DNA of 64,000 nucleotides, taken from positions 1 through 64,000 of the forward strand of contig CABMPP010000009.1 in the NCBI GenBank assembly GCA_902388495.1. Direction: 5' to 3'. The position numbers and the translations under genes are program-made. Numbering within the stretch: the first letter of the stretch is position 1; every line of letters begins with the position of its first letter. The notes under the pieces were generated by a model, which was given only the letters and a program-made list of their open reading frames with translations, was not told the origin of the DNA and made no database searches. Positions 33,333 to 42,002 of this stretch are shown piece by piece. This DNA is from an uncultured Bacteroides sp. (GTDB lineage Bacteria; Bacteroidota; Bacteroidia; Bacteroidales; Bacteroidaceae).

Positions 33333-33408
33333 GGCTACTCCTTTCAGTGTGGATGGCTACACCCTTGCCTTGTTGAGGCTACACCATCCGATGAGAAAGG
33401 TGTAGCCC
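33333..33408. repeat. Word-iterated hairpin region
   Basis: The word GGCTACACC occurs directly at 33355 and 33377, with a variant GGCTACTCC at 33333-33341 and the inverted GGTGTAGCC at 33399-33407. The outermost copies form a 14-bp stem with one mismatch (GGGCTACTCCTTTC with GAAAGGTGTAGCCC); inside, GGATGG pairs with CCATCC. It lies between the SH3-fold gene and the 98-residue frame. Confidence 0.7.
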
Positions 33409-33462
33409 TTCTGTCCGGTTGCTGACGGCGGCAAAATTACTGCCTTTTCATGTACTGAACTA

Positions 33463-33872
33463 TCAGTGATTTATCTTTACATCATATCCGTAGGGGTCAA
33501 TTTGTGCGGTGTCCTCTTGTTTTATTATGGCCCATACCTTCTCCAGCTCGGTGATTATCGTACTGTAAGTCAAAGGCTTTTGTTCTCCTCTGGTTCTTTT
33601 TGTGAAGTTTTCGGATGCTACGAGTAGTTTGGCTATATCCGTTATTTTTCTGATTTTTGTGCCTTCAAAATACCCTGATTTAAAAGCTCTTAAATAACCT
33701 ACATAAATATGGGTTTGGTCTCCGTAGTAAACTCGTTCTGCCAATAGCTTTTCATCCACTATGGAACAGTGTTCCTTTACTTTTATTTTTCTTGATTTCT
33801 GTGTATCAGATTGATACGACGTGCTTCTCAGTTCGTTACCGTTGAGATTTTCCTTTTTTTGAGTTCTTTCAT
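33463..33872 (-). pseudogene. Unknown protein, probably frameshifted in an A7 run
   Basis: A 98-residue frame starts with GTG at 33759 (DEKLLAERVYYGDQTHIYVG), but the same frame stays open to about 33888 without an ATG and reads like protein (ENLNGNELRSTSYQSDTQKS). An ATG at 33872 opens MKELKKRK in another frame and would join it with one more A in the A7 run (33860-33854). The intact protein would be about 136 residues. Family not recognised. It is the first gene facing the invertible promoter in its present direction. Confidence 0.45.
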
Positions 33873-34013
33873 TTGCATAATACTTCTTTCATTTAACTGT
33901 TTTTTGTTCTGGTTAAAAAATGCGAAAGTATAAAAAGTGGGGGAGAAATAAGGAGATTTGGAGGAAAAGATGAATGATTAAATCGTAAATAGTTGTAATA
34001 CAACGTGTTGGAA

Positions 34014-34042
34014 CGCCCATTAAACGTACGTTTAATGGGCGC
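34014..34042. repeat. Left inverted repeat of the invertible capsule promoter
   Basis: 34014-34041 is a perfect 28-bp palindrome centred on AAACGTACGTTT (34022-34033). Its right half (ACGTACGTTT, two bases, TG, two bases, CGC) recurs in reverse orientation at 34215-34232. The core fits the ARACGTWCGT element I recall from B. fragilis Mpi-controlled promoters. Confidence 0.75.
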
Positions 34043-34072
34043 AAATATAGAGATGTTTTTTGTAATGACAAA
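34042..34072 (-). promoter_or_regulatory. Capsule promoter, present orientation OFF (pointing left)
   Basis: On the minus strand TTTG (34072-34069), 19 nt, TATATTTG (34049-34042): a full consensus promoter. It lies inside the segment bounded by the two inverted repeats, right against the left repeat, and faces away from upxY. Inversion would put it against the right repeat, reading into the upxY leader. Confidence 0.8.
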
Positions 34073-34210
34073 ATGTTTGATAAAAAATATTCCTAATAAT
34101 AAATGGTTGTATGTTTAGTGTATTGATTATCAGTAAGATAAATATTGTATCTAATCAGTTAAATAGTTCTTGTTTTTAGCTTTTTCAGAATGTTTTATAG
34201 GGCTTTGAAA

Positions 34211-34236
34211 TAGGCGTTCAAAAAACGTACGTCTAA
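34211..34236. repeat. Right inverted repeat of the invertible capsule promoter
   Basis: Contains AAACGTACGTCT (34223-34234), matching the left copy in reverse orientation over the ACGTACGTTT core and the TG and CGC positions beyond it. The distance between the two core centres is about 200 bp, a size usual for Bacteroides capsule promoter inversions. Confidence 0.72.
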
Positions 34237-34242
34237 AAAACG

Positions 34243-34434
34243 TTTTTTGTTCATAACACGTTCGTTTATAGTCTCTTACCAGAAGGTAATGAACAACTAC
34301 AGAAAATCTGTTGACAAGAGGGGCATAAAGCTTGTCGTATTTTACATAGAGTGCTCGCAAGTGATTGAATTACAGTTATGTACTGAGAATTCAAAGCCCC
34401 GGAGGAACACCCTTTTCTGAACAAAATAACGAAA
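34243..34434 (+). promoter_or_regulatory. Untranslated leader of upxY
   Basis: About 190 nt between the right repeat and the upxY start, without a good reading frame. In B. fragilis the UpxY proteins act on such leaders to prevent premature termination. No plus-strand TAnnTTTG box is seen here, so without inversion the operon has no visible promoter. Confidence 0.6.
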
Positions 34435-34971
34435 ATGGAAGCGGATAAAGAGACCGAAGTCTGGTATGCCATGCGTGCCACCTACCGTAGAGAGCTTGAT
34501 GCCATGCATCTTTTTGAAAAGGAAAGATTAGGCTGTTTCGTCCCTATGCAATATAAGGTAAGTATCCGTAAAGGGAAGAAAGTTCGCGCTTTGGTTCCTG
34601 TCATTCACAATCTGCTTTTTGTCCATGCTCGTCCTTCAGAATTGAAGCGTGTCAAGTCTCAGGTCACTTACTTGCAATATATCACCGATACCCGTAGTGG
34701 ACAGAAGATTATTGTCCCCGACAAAGATATGCAGCGTTTCATCGCTGTATCCGGCACCTATAATGACCATCTCTTGTATTTCCAACCTGATGAACTGAAT
34801 TTGTCGAAAGGCACCAAAGTTCGTGTCACCGGTGGCGAATTCGAAGGTCAGGAAGGTATTTTCCTGAAAGTGAAAGGTGCCCGCGACCGTCGTGTAGTCA
34901 TCCAAATACAAGGTGTCATCGCTGTTGCCATGGCAACCATCCACCCGGATCTTATCGAAGTAATCAAATAA
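34435..34971 (+). CDS. upxY: UpxY-family capsule transcription antiterminator
   Basis: 178 residues, NusG-like. The NGN domain begins VWYAMRATYRRELDAMHLFEKE and includes ALVPVIHNLLFVHARPSELKRVK; a KOW-like segment follows (GTKVRVTGGEFEGQEGIFLKVKG). UpxY proteins bind their own operon's leader and RNA polymerase to let transcription pass into the capsule genes. First gene of the capsule operon, 28 bp ahead of upxZ. Confidence 0.93.
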   Translation: MEADKETEVWYAMRATYRRELDAMHLFEKERLGCFVPMQYKVSIRKGKKVRALVPVIHNLLFVHARPSELKRVKSQVTYLQYITDTRSGQKIIVPDKDMQRFIAVSGTYNDHLLYFQPDELNLSKGTKVRVTGGEFEGQEGIFLKVKGARDRRVVIQIQGVIAVAMATIHPDLIEVIK

Positions 34972-34999
34972 CATCTGAAATCATAAATCTGAAATAATT

Positions 35000-35488
35000 A
35001 TGTCTCTTTTAGAAGAAGCAATTACTCTTCAGCGTGCCGCGCACGACCTGATGTATCTTGGTGTGGACGGGAGCCCCATCTATAGCGATGATTTGTCCCG
35101 CCGCAACGGTGAAGTTTATCGTCTGACTACGGCTCTGTATAATTCCGGTGTCAAAGGTTCTACCATTGGGGAACAGGCGAATATCTATCTTGCTCTTTTG
35201 ATGGGCTATAGCGCATCATTCATCGACCACGGGGAGAAGCAGAAGCACGTCCAGGAAGTCTTGGACCGTTGCTGGGACATCCTCGACATCCTTCCTGCTT
35301 CGTTGTTGAAGCTCCGTCTGCTTACCGCTTGCTACGGTGAAGTGTTCGACGAGCCTTTGGCCGATGAAGCCCGCACTATCATCTCTTCATGGGATTCCAC
35401 ATCGCTTACTCCCGAACAGCAGGAAGCTATTGACGAGTTCCGGAATGTGGTGGAGAATCCTTATCCGTGGGAAGAACTGGAGGAGTAA
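35000..35488 (+). CDS. upxZ: UpxZ-family inhibitor of other capsule loci
   Basis: 162 residues, following upxY as in Bacteroides capsule operons. Sequence blocks ITLQRAAHDLMYLGVDGSPIY and LPASLLKLRLLTACYGEVFDEPLADEA are typical. In B. fragilis UpxZ proteins interfere with the UpxY proteins of other loci, so that one capsule is made per cell. That function is known for the family and not tested here. Confidence 0.9.
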   Translation: MSLLEEAITLQRAAHDLMYLGVDGSPIYSDDLSRRNGEVYRLTTALYNSGVKGSTIGEQANIYLALLMGYSASFIDHGEKQKHVQEVLDRCWDILDILPASLLKLRLLTACYGEVFDEPLADEARTIISSWDSTSLTPEQQEAIDEFRNVVENPYPWEELEE

Positions 35489-35519
35489 AAGCAGAGATAA
35501 AGCTGAAGAAAGATAGAAT

Positions 35520-36866
35520 ATGAGAAACTTTGAAGATTTGCAAATAGCAGTTGCTGGTACCGGTTATGTCGGTTTGAGCATTGCTACTTTGTTGTCACAG
35601 CATCACAAGGTGACAGCCGTTGATGTGATACCTGAAAAGGTGGAAAAGATTAACAATCGTATATCTCCAATTCAGGATGAATATATAGAGAAGTATTTTG
35701 CGGAGAAGGAACTGGACCTCACTGCAACTCTTGATGGGGCATCTGCCTATAAGGATGCTGACTTTGTGGTTATTGCAGCTCCTACAAACTACGATCCGGC
35801 TAAGAACTTTTTCGATACGCATCATATAGAAGACGTCATTGACCTTGTACTATCAGTGAATCCTGAAGCAACAATGGTTATCAAGTCAACTATTCCAGTT
35901 GGCTACTGTCGTTCCCTCTATGTGAAGTATGCTCAGAAGTTTGCTCAGATGGTACCATTGCCAGATGGAAAACGTCGTGAATTCCGCCTTTTGTTTTCTC
36001 CTGAGTTCCTTCGCGAATCGAAAGCCCTTGAAGACAATCTCTATCCTTCACGTATTATCGTGGGTTATCCAAAAATGATGTCCGTTGAATGGGAGGAGGA
36101 GAACGAAGCAATCCGAAAAATTCAAGGCAATCATATGCAAGAGTCTGCTGAGATATTCGCTAAGCTTCTTCAGGAAGGTGCCATTAAAGAAAACATTGAT
36201 ACTCTCTTTATGGGACTGAAAGAAGCCGAAGCAGTCAAACTCTTTGCCAATACTTATCTTGCCCTTCGTGTAAGTTACTTCAATGAGCTTGATACCTATG
36301 CCGAAGTAAAAGGTTTGGATTCAGCTGCCATCATTCAGGGAATTGGTCTCGATCCTCGTATTGGCACTCACTACAATAACCCATCATTTGGTTATGGCGG
36401 TTATTGTCTGCCAAAAGACACAAAACAGCTTCTTGCCAATTATGCAGATGTGCCTCAGAACATGATGACTGCTATTGTGGAATCGAATCGTACCCGTAAG
36501 GACTATATTGCCGATGCAGTGCTTCGCAAGGCTGGTTGGTATGATTATTATAGTAATAATCAATATGATGGTTCAAAAAATCCTGTAACTATCGGTGTGT
36601 ATCGCTTGACAATGAAGAGTAACTCCGACAATTTTCGTCAAAGTGCTATTCAAGGCATTATGAAACGTATTAAAGCCAAGGGTGCAAATGTGATTATCTA
36701 TGAGCCAACACTTGAGGACATTGAACTGTTTTTCGGAAGCAAGATTGTAAACAACCTGGATGAATTTAAGGAGCAGAGTAATGCTATCATTGCTAATCGC
36801 TATGATAATGTTCTTGATGACGTAGAAGATAAGGTTTACACTCGTGATCTCTTTAGAAGAGACTAA
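35520..36866 (+). CDS. UDP-glucose/GDP-mannose dehydrogenase family protein
   Basis: 448 residues. NAD-binding [18 protein letters not shown] at the N-terminus, [45 protein letters not shown], and catalytic Cys in [18 protein letters not shown]. It oxidises a nucleotide sugar to the uronic acid, most likely UDP-glucose to UDP-glucuronate. First sugar enzyme of the capsule operon. Confidence 0.92.
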   Translation: MRNFEDLQIAVAGTGYVGLSIATLLSQHHKVTAVDVIPEKVEKINNRISPIQDEYIEKYFAEKELDLTATLDGASAYKDADFVVIAAPTNYDPAKNFFDTHHIEDVIDLVLSVNPEATMVIKSTIPVGYCRSLYVKYAQKFAQMVPLPDGKRREFRLLFSPEFLRESKALEDNLYPSRIIVGYPKMMSVEWEEENEAIRKIQGNHMQESAEIFAKLLQEGAIKENIDTLFMGLKEAEAVKLFANTYLALRVSYFNELDTYAEVKGLDSAAIIQGIGLDPRIGTHYNNPSFGYGGYCLPKDTKQLLANYADVPQNMMTAIVESNRTRKDYIADAVLRKAGWYDYYSNNQYDGSKNPVTIGVYRLTMKSNSDNFRQSAIQGIMKRIKAKGANVIIYEPTLEDIELFFGSKIVNNLDEFKEQSNAIIANRYDNVLDDVEDKVYTRDLFRRD

Positions 36867-36926
36867 TATAGAATGCATATTCATTTTTGAGTATAGCTTT
36901 ATTATATCAATTCTAAATAAAAATAT

Positions 36927-38072
36927 ATGCACATACTTCTTGTAAGTTTTGATTTTTGCTTGGAAGCAGGTGGCATTGAAAATACAAGTTACTTGCTTGC
37001 GAAACATTTATCTAAGTATGCTGATGTATCTTGTTATGCTGGTAATCAATCGCGTGAAATTAGTGTTGATAATGTTACGTTTTATAAAAGCAAATATTCT
37101 ATAGATAAAATAAAATTTTTCAGTTACGGTGTCTTATGCGAATTGTTGCAAATTGATAAAGTAAAACATATTGATTATGTATTGGGGATAGCTTGTTATA
37201 TGTGTCCAAATGTTCTTCTTCTTAATTTAATTAAGAAGATTCCTTTTGGCTTTCTGTGTCATGGTAATGAATTGATGGATCCCCCTAGACTTAACATAGT
37301 TAAGAATGTTTTTAATATGATTTATAGTAAGATTCCTCGAAAATTGGTTTTACAAATGGCTGATCAAGTATTTGCCAATTCAAAATACACATCAAACCTA
37401 GTAGAAAATATTCACCATCGACTGGTTCATATTGTCCACTCTCCTATTGATTTTAATCATGATGTTGACGAGAATATGCTTAATGCTGATAAGAAAAAAA
37501 TACCTTTACTTCTGTCAATAGGAAGAATAGTTGAAAGGAAAGGCTTTCAGAATGTGATAAAAGCATTGTATCTTCTTAAAGATAAATTGCCATCATTACA
37601 ATATATTATTGGAGGGGAAGGACCATTTGAACCACAGTTAAGAAAACTGGTAAGTGATTACAATTTGAATAATCGTGTTCAGTTTCTAGGAAGAGTAAGT
37701 GAATCTGCAAAAAGAGAATTATATAATAGATGTGGGTTGTTTGTGATGCCAAGTATGACAATTCAAGACCAAACGAGTGTAGAAGGATTTGGAATTGTAT
37801 CTGTTGAAGCTAATTCTTTTGGAAAGTTTGTCATAGCATCGGAAACTGGAGGAGTATCTGATGCAGTAATTGATGGAAAAACAGGACTTCTATCACCCGA
37901 AGGTGATATTCATAATTTGGCTGTTTCTATAGAGCGCTATTATAGTAGTAGTTTCTCTTACTCTTCTGAATTTTGTATTGATTGGGCTAAAAAACATTCA
38001 ATAACAGAAATTTCCAAGCTATACTTTTCCCTAATTAGCTTATATATAGATAATAGGAATTCTTTAAATTAA
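36927..38072 (+). CDS. Family 4 glycosyltransferase
   Basis: 381 residues. GT-B protein: glycine-rich acceptor loop FCLEAGGIENTSYLLAKHL, then donor domain with LLSIGRIVERKGFQNVIKAL, IIGGEGPFEPQLRKL and the E-x7-E motif in QTSVEGFGIVSVEANSFGKFVIASETGGVSDAV. Very AT-rich, unlike the genes on both sides of the capsule locus. Sugar unknown. Confidence 0.87.
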   Translation: MHILLVSFDFCLEAGGIENTSYLLAKHLSKYADVSCYAGNQSREISVDNVTFYKSKYSIDKIKFFSYGVLCELLQIDKVKHIDYVLGIACYMCPNVLLLNLIKKIPFGFLCHGNELMDPPRLNIVKNVFNMIYSKIPRKLVLQMADQVFANSKYTSNLVENIHHRLVHIVHSPIDFNHDVDENMLNADKKKIPLLLSIGRIVERKGFQNVIKALYLLKDKLPSLQYIIGGEGPFEPQLRKLVSDYNLNNRVQFLGRVSESAKRELYNRCGLFVMPSMTIQDQTSVEGFGIVSVEANSFGKFVIASETGGVSDAVIDGKTGLLSPEGDIHNLAVSIERYYSSSFSYSSEFCIDWAKKHSITEISKLYFSLISLYIDNRNSLN

Positions 38073-38081
38073 TACTCCAAT

Positions 38082-39101
38082 ATGATTGTAACAAAGACTC
38101 CCTTTAGAATGTCTTTTTTTGGTGGTGGTACTGATATGCCTGCTTTTTTTAATGAATATGGTGGGTCAGTAATTAGCACAACATTTGATAAATTCTGTTA
38201 CGTTAATGTTAGGCATTTGCCTCCATTTATGCCTTATATAAGTGAATTGATTCACAGTAAAATAGAAAGAGTAAACAATATTGAAGATATTGAGCACCCT
38301 TTGATTCGTGAAGCAATGCGTTTATGTGATATTCATGAAATTCGACTTACATATGAAGGGGATCTTCCTGCCCGAACAGGGCTAGGAACAAGCAGTACGT
38401 TTGCTGTAGGTATGTTAAATGCTTTTTATGCATTAAAAGGCAAATATGTAGGTAAGTATCAATTAGCAAAGGAGGCCATTTTGTTAGAAAGAGACATTCT
38501 CAAAGAACACGGAGGTTGGCAAGATCAAATTGCAGCGGCATATGGAGGGTTAAACAGAATTGACTTTAAAGATAATCAATTTGCAGTACATCCGATAATT
38601 ATTTCACCTGATAGAAAAAAAAGCTTGGATGATAATTTGATTTTATTTTATACTGGTGTTCAAAGATTCTCATCAGAAATTCAAAAAAATACTTTTGCTC
38701 ATCCTAAGAATAAAACAAAACTGCTAATAGAAATGCTTCAATTAGTTGATGCTGCAGAAAATATTCTGACGGATGGTAATTCTGATTTAAATGATTTTGG
38801 TAAACTTCTTGATGAAACATGGAAATTAAAAAGAGGAACTGGTAAAAAAGTATCCTCTACATCTATTGATTATTTATATAATGCTGCAACAAAAGCTGGT
38901 GCCTTAGGTGGCAAGCTGTTAGGAGCAGGTGGTGGCGGATTCCTTCTTTTTTATGTTGAAAAAGATAAGAGAAAGGCCGTGATGAATGCTTTAGAGGACT
39001 TGATGATAGTTCCGTTCAATTTTGAGAATGAAGGTGCTTCAATTGTTCATTATCAGCCTATTTCATACATACCAAGAAAGAATATAATTTTACGTAGATA
39101 A
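38082..39101 (+). CDS. hddA: D-glycero-alpha-D-manno-heptose 7-phosphate kinase (GHMP family)
   Basis: 339 residues. Motifs of the GHMP kinases: TPFRMSFFGGGTDMPAF (motif 1), DLPARTGLGTSSTFAVGMLNAF (ATP loop) and KLLGAGGGGFLLFYV (motif 3). The HddA assignment comes from the neighbouring gmhA and hddC-gmhB genes and the overall pattern. Phosphorylates heptose-7-phosphate to the alpha-1,7-bisphosphate. Confidence 0.87.
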   Translation: MIVTKTPFRMSFFGGGTDMPAFFNEYGGSVISTTFDKFCYVNVRHLPPFMPYISELIHSKIERVNNIEDIEHPLIREAMRLCDIHEIRLTYEGDLPARTGLGTSSTFAVGMLNAFYALKGKYVGKYQLAKEAILLERDILKEHGGWQDQIAAAYGGLNRIDFKDNQFAVHPIIISPDRKKSLDDNLILFYTGVQRFSSEIQKNTFAHPKNKTKLLIEMLQLVDAAENILTDGNSDLNDFGKLLDETWKLKRGTGKKVSSTSIDYLYNAATKAGALGGKLLGAGGGGFLLFYVEKDKRKAVMNALEDLMIVPFNFENEGASIVHYQPISYIPRKNIILRR

Positions 39102-39111
39102 ATTAGTTGTT

Positions 39112-40068
39112 ATGGCTTATATTATAACAGGAGGAGCAGGGTTTGTTGGATCCAATATGGTGAAAAAGTTAAATGAGAAAGGAATCAATGATATTATTAT
39201 CTTAGATTCTTATGGTGACGAAAAGATGAAAAATCTTTTCGGACTTCATTTTTCAAATTTCATTGATTATACAGATGGTATAGAGAGTATTTCTAGGTTT
39301 CTTGAAACAGTAGAAAATCCGGAGGCCTTTTTTCATATAGGGGCTAATGCCGATGTACTTGTTTGTGATTCGAAGACGATGATGAACGAGAATTATGAGT
39401 TTTCGAAGATGTATTGTGAATTTGCAAATAAGCATAATATTCCATTTATATATGCTTCATCATCTGCAGTATATGGAAATGGAGGTAACCAAAGGGTTGG
39501 AGATGGTAATGAGGAGCCTCATAATACATATGCTCTGTCAAAGTGGCTTTTTGATCAATATATAATTGCAAATAAAGAGAAATTTTCTAATAAGGTAATA
39601 GGTTTCCGTTTTTTTAATGTATTCGGATGGGGTGAATTTCATAAAGGGAAAAATGCAAATATCGTATATCGGTTCTATCGTTTTATTAAAGAGAAGAATG
39701 TCATTGATCTTTTCAATAAGGAGATAATTCGAGATCATATTTGGGTAGAAGATGTAGCCGAAGTAATGTATCAGGCTATAATACGTGAAGATATAACTAC
39801 AGGTATTTACAATTTAGGTGGTAACCATCCTATTTCCCATAGACAAGTAGCTGAGACTGTTGTCAAAACTATGATGGGTGAAGGCGTAATTCCACAGAAA
39901 TCAGTAAATGATTATATTCAGCTCATTGAGATTCCTGAAGAATTGCGAGAAAAAATTCAATTTTATACCTATTCAGACAGTCAATTCGCTTTCATATCAG
40001 AAATATCGAAAGGAAATATTGAGAAAATGGCAACATATGTTCGAGAACTGATAAAAAAAGGTAAATAA
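39112..40068 (+). CDS. HldD-like NAD-dependent heptose epimerase
   Basis: 318 residues, short-chain dehydrogenase/epimerase. NAD loop ITGGAGFVGSNMVKKLNEKG, active-site YASSSAVYGNGG and Tyr-Lys in TYALSKWLFDQY, and HldD-like FRFFNVFGWGEFHKGKNANIVYRF and RDHIWVEDVAEVM. HldD converts ADP-D-glycero- to L-glycero-heptose; here the partner pathway uses GDP, so the substrate may be GDP-heptose. That is inference. Confidence 0.8.
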   Translation: MAYIITGGAGFVGSNMVKKLNEKGINDIIILDSYGDEKMKNLFGLHFSNFIDYTDGIESISRFLETVENPEAFFHIGANADVLVCDSKTMMNENYEFSKMYCEFANKHNIPFIYASSSAVYGNGGNQRVGDGNEEPHNTYALSKWLFDQYIIANKEKFSNKVIGFRFFNVFGWGEFHKGKNANIVYRFYRFIKEKNVIDLFNKEIIRDHIWVEDVAEVMYQAIIREDITTGIYNLGGNHPISHRQVAETVVKTMMGEGVIPQKSVNDYIQLIEIPEELREKIQFYTYSDSQFAFISEISKGNIEKMATYVRELIKKGK

Positions 40069-40069
40069 T

Positions 40070-40717
40070 ATGGAGCAAAAAATAATTAAGCATTTAGATT
40101 TACTAATTGAAAGGTACCCTAATCTTTCTGTATGTAAAGAAGATATTGAAAAAGCATATAAACTGCTTGAGGCAGTTTATGCCTCAGAGGGAAAGTTACT
40201 TGTTTGCGGTAATGGTGGTTCTGCTTCTGATTCTGAACATATTGTAGGTGAATTGATGAAGGAGTTTAAGTTAAAACGTAAGGTTTATAGCGACCAAGCC
40301 GCTGCAATGCGTGCTATTGATTCTGAAAAGGGAGAGGTACTCGCAGAAAATCTTCAGGGAGCTCTTCCTGCAATCACCCTTACAGCTCATTCCTCTTTAG
40401 CTACAGCATTCATGAATGATAGCGAACCTATACTTGTGTTTGCACAACAAGTAAATGGCTATGGTAAAGCTGGTGATTGTTTTCTGGGTATTTCAACATC
40501 TGGAAATAGCCAGAATGTGCTTTATGCTGCAATTACTGCTAAAGCTAGGGGCTTGAAGGTTGTTGGCCTTACTGGTGCAAAGGAAAATGACCTGATGAAA
40601 TATGCAGATGTTTGTATCCGAGTTCCAGAAACAGAAACATACAAAATTCAAGAACTTCATCTTCCTGTATATCATTGCTTATGCTTGATGTTGGAAGATT
40701 ATTTCTTTGGAAAGTAA
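40070..40717 (+). CDS. gmhA: Sedoheptulose-7-phosphate isomerase
   Basis: 215 residues. SIS-domain isomerase: VCGNGGSASDSEHIVGELMKEFK, DSEPILVFAQQVNGYGKAGDCFLGISTSGNSQN and a C-terminal YHCLCLMLEDYFF. First step from sedoheptulose-7-phosphate to heptose-7-phosphate. It follows the epimerase gene by 1 bp. Confidence 0.92.
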   Translation: MEQKIIKHLDLLIERYPNLSVCKEDIEKAYKLLEAVYASEGKLLVCGNGGSASDSEHIVGELMKEFKLKRKVYSDQAAAMRAIDSEKGEVLAENLQGALPAITLTAHSSLATAFMNDSEPILVFAQQVNGYGKAGDCFLGISTSGNSQNVLYAAITAKARGLKVVGLTGAKENDLMKYADVCIRVPETETYKIQELHLPVYHCLCLMLEDYFFGK

Positions 40718-40721
40718 TTAT

Positions 40722-41999
40722 ATGAAGACAATTTTAATGGCTGGTGGTCGTGGAACTCGGATTGCTGAGCTTTTTCCAAATATTCCAAAACCATTGATAC
40801 CAGTTAATGGTATGCCTATCCTTGAGCGTGAGATACGATCTCTTGCTGCTCAGGGATTTAAAGATATTATTTTAACTATCGGTTATCTTGCAGATAAGAT
40901 TTCTTCTTATTTTGGAGATGGTAGCAAGTTTGGAGTTAGTATAGAATACTTTGTAGAAGAAACACCACTTGGTAATGCAGGTGCTTTATTTCAATTAAGA
41001 GAAAAGATTGGCGATGAACCATTCTTGCTTCTCAATGCTGATGCAGCTTTTGATGTAGATTTCAATCGAATGGTTGCATTCCATAAGCAGCATAAAGGTT
41101 TAGCTACGCTTTTTACTCACCCAAATTCACATCCGTACGATAGCGGTTTGATTATTGCTGATGAGGATGGTAAAGTAGAGAAATGGCTTAGTAAGGAAGA
41201 TGAACGTCCGCAGTGGTATAACAATAGAGTAAATGCTGGCTTGCATATTATTGACCCTAAGATGCTAGATGAAGTCTTTAAGAATTTGAAAACTGACGAA
41301 ACAACAGGTTTCCCAAAAGGAAAGGTGGATTTGGATCGTCAAATTCTCAAACCTTTTTGCGGTACTGGTCGGATATTCTGCTATGATAGTCCTGAATATG
41401 TGAAGGATATGGGAACACCTGAGCGTTTCCATCAAGTTGAAGTAGATTTCAAAAAAGGTGTAGTTCAGGCAAAGAATCTTAGAAATAAGCAGAAAGCTAT
41501 CTTTCTTGATCGAGATGGAACTCTCAATAACTATGTTGGCTTTTTGCGTGATATTGATGACTTCGAACTAATAGAAGGAGTACCTGAAGCAATCAAGCTT
41601 ATTAATCAAAGTGGTTATCTTGCAATTATTGTTACGAACCAGCCGGTTATTGCTCGAGGTGAAGTATCATGGGATGAACTTAATGAGATTCATCGCAAGA
41701 TGGAAACGCTTCTTGGTAAAGAAGGTGCATATATTGATGGTATCTATATCTGTCCTCATCATCCAGATAAAGGATTTGACGGTGAGCGACCTGAATATAA
41801 GATTGAATGTGATTGTAGAAAACCGAAACCTGGTATGTTTTTGCAAGCAGCTAAGGATTTTAATATAGACCTTTCAGAATGTTATATGATAGGAGATAGT
41901 AAGAGTGACTATGAAGCTGGACTTAATTCGAAATGTAAGAAATCATATATTCTAAAAGAGGGCGATTCTATACACAACCTCATAGAATCATTATTATAA
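40722..41999 (+). CDS. HddC-GmhB fusion: heptose-1-phosphate guanylyltransferase plus heptose-bisphosphate phosphatase
   Basis: 425 residues from the ATG at 40722; a TTG five codons earlier is not used because it lies inside gmhA. Residues 1-245 are a sugar-nucleotidyltransferase (LMAGGRGTRIAELFPNIPKPLIPVNG, NADAAFDVD). Residues 255-425 are a HAD phosphatase of the GmhB type: AIFLDRDGTLN nucleophile, VTNQP, a Cys/His zinc-site segment around YICPHHPDKGF and ECDCRKPKPGM, and MIGDSKSDYEAG. One protein thus carries the phosphatase and the following nucleotidyl transfer of the GDP-heptose route. Confidence 0.9.
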   Translation: MKTILMAGGRGTRIAELFPNIPKPLIPVNGMPILEREIRSLAAQGFKDIILTIGYLADKISSYFGDGSKFGVSIEYFVEETPLGNAGALFQLREKIGDEPFLLLNADAAFDVDFNRMVAFHKQHKGLATLFTHPNSHPYDSGLIIADEDGKVEKWLSKEDERPQWYNNRVNAGLHIIDPKMLDEVFKNLKTDETTGFPKGKVDLDRQILKPFCGTGRIFCYDSPEYVKDMGTPERFHQVEVDFKKGVVQAKNLRNKQKAIFLDRDGTLNNYVGFLRDIDDFELIEGVPEAIKLINQSGYLAIIVTNQPVIARGEVSWDELNEIHRKMETLLGKEGAYIDGIYICPHHPDKGFDGERPEYKIECDCRKPKPGMFLQAAKDFNIDLSECYMIGDSKSDYEAGLNSKCKKSYILKEGDSIHNLIESLL

Positions 42000-42002
42000 T
42001 TT

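Noticed and set aside
34151..34360. 69-codon minus-strand frame inside the invertible region and upxY leader
   Set aside because: It runs through the right inverted repeat and has no plausible start context; the region is better explained as promoter and leader.
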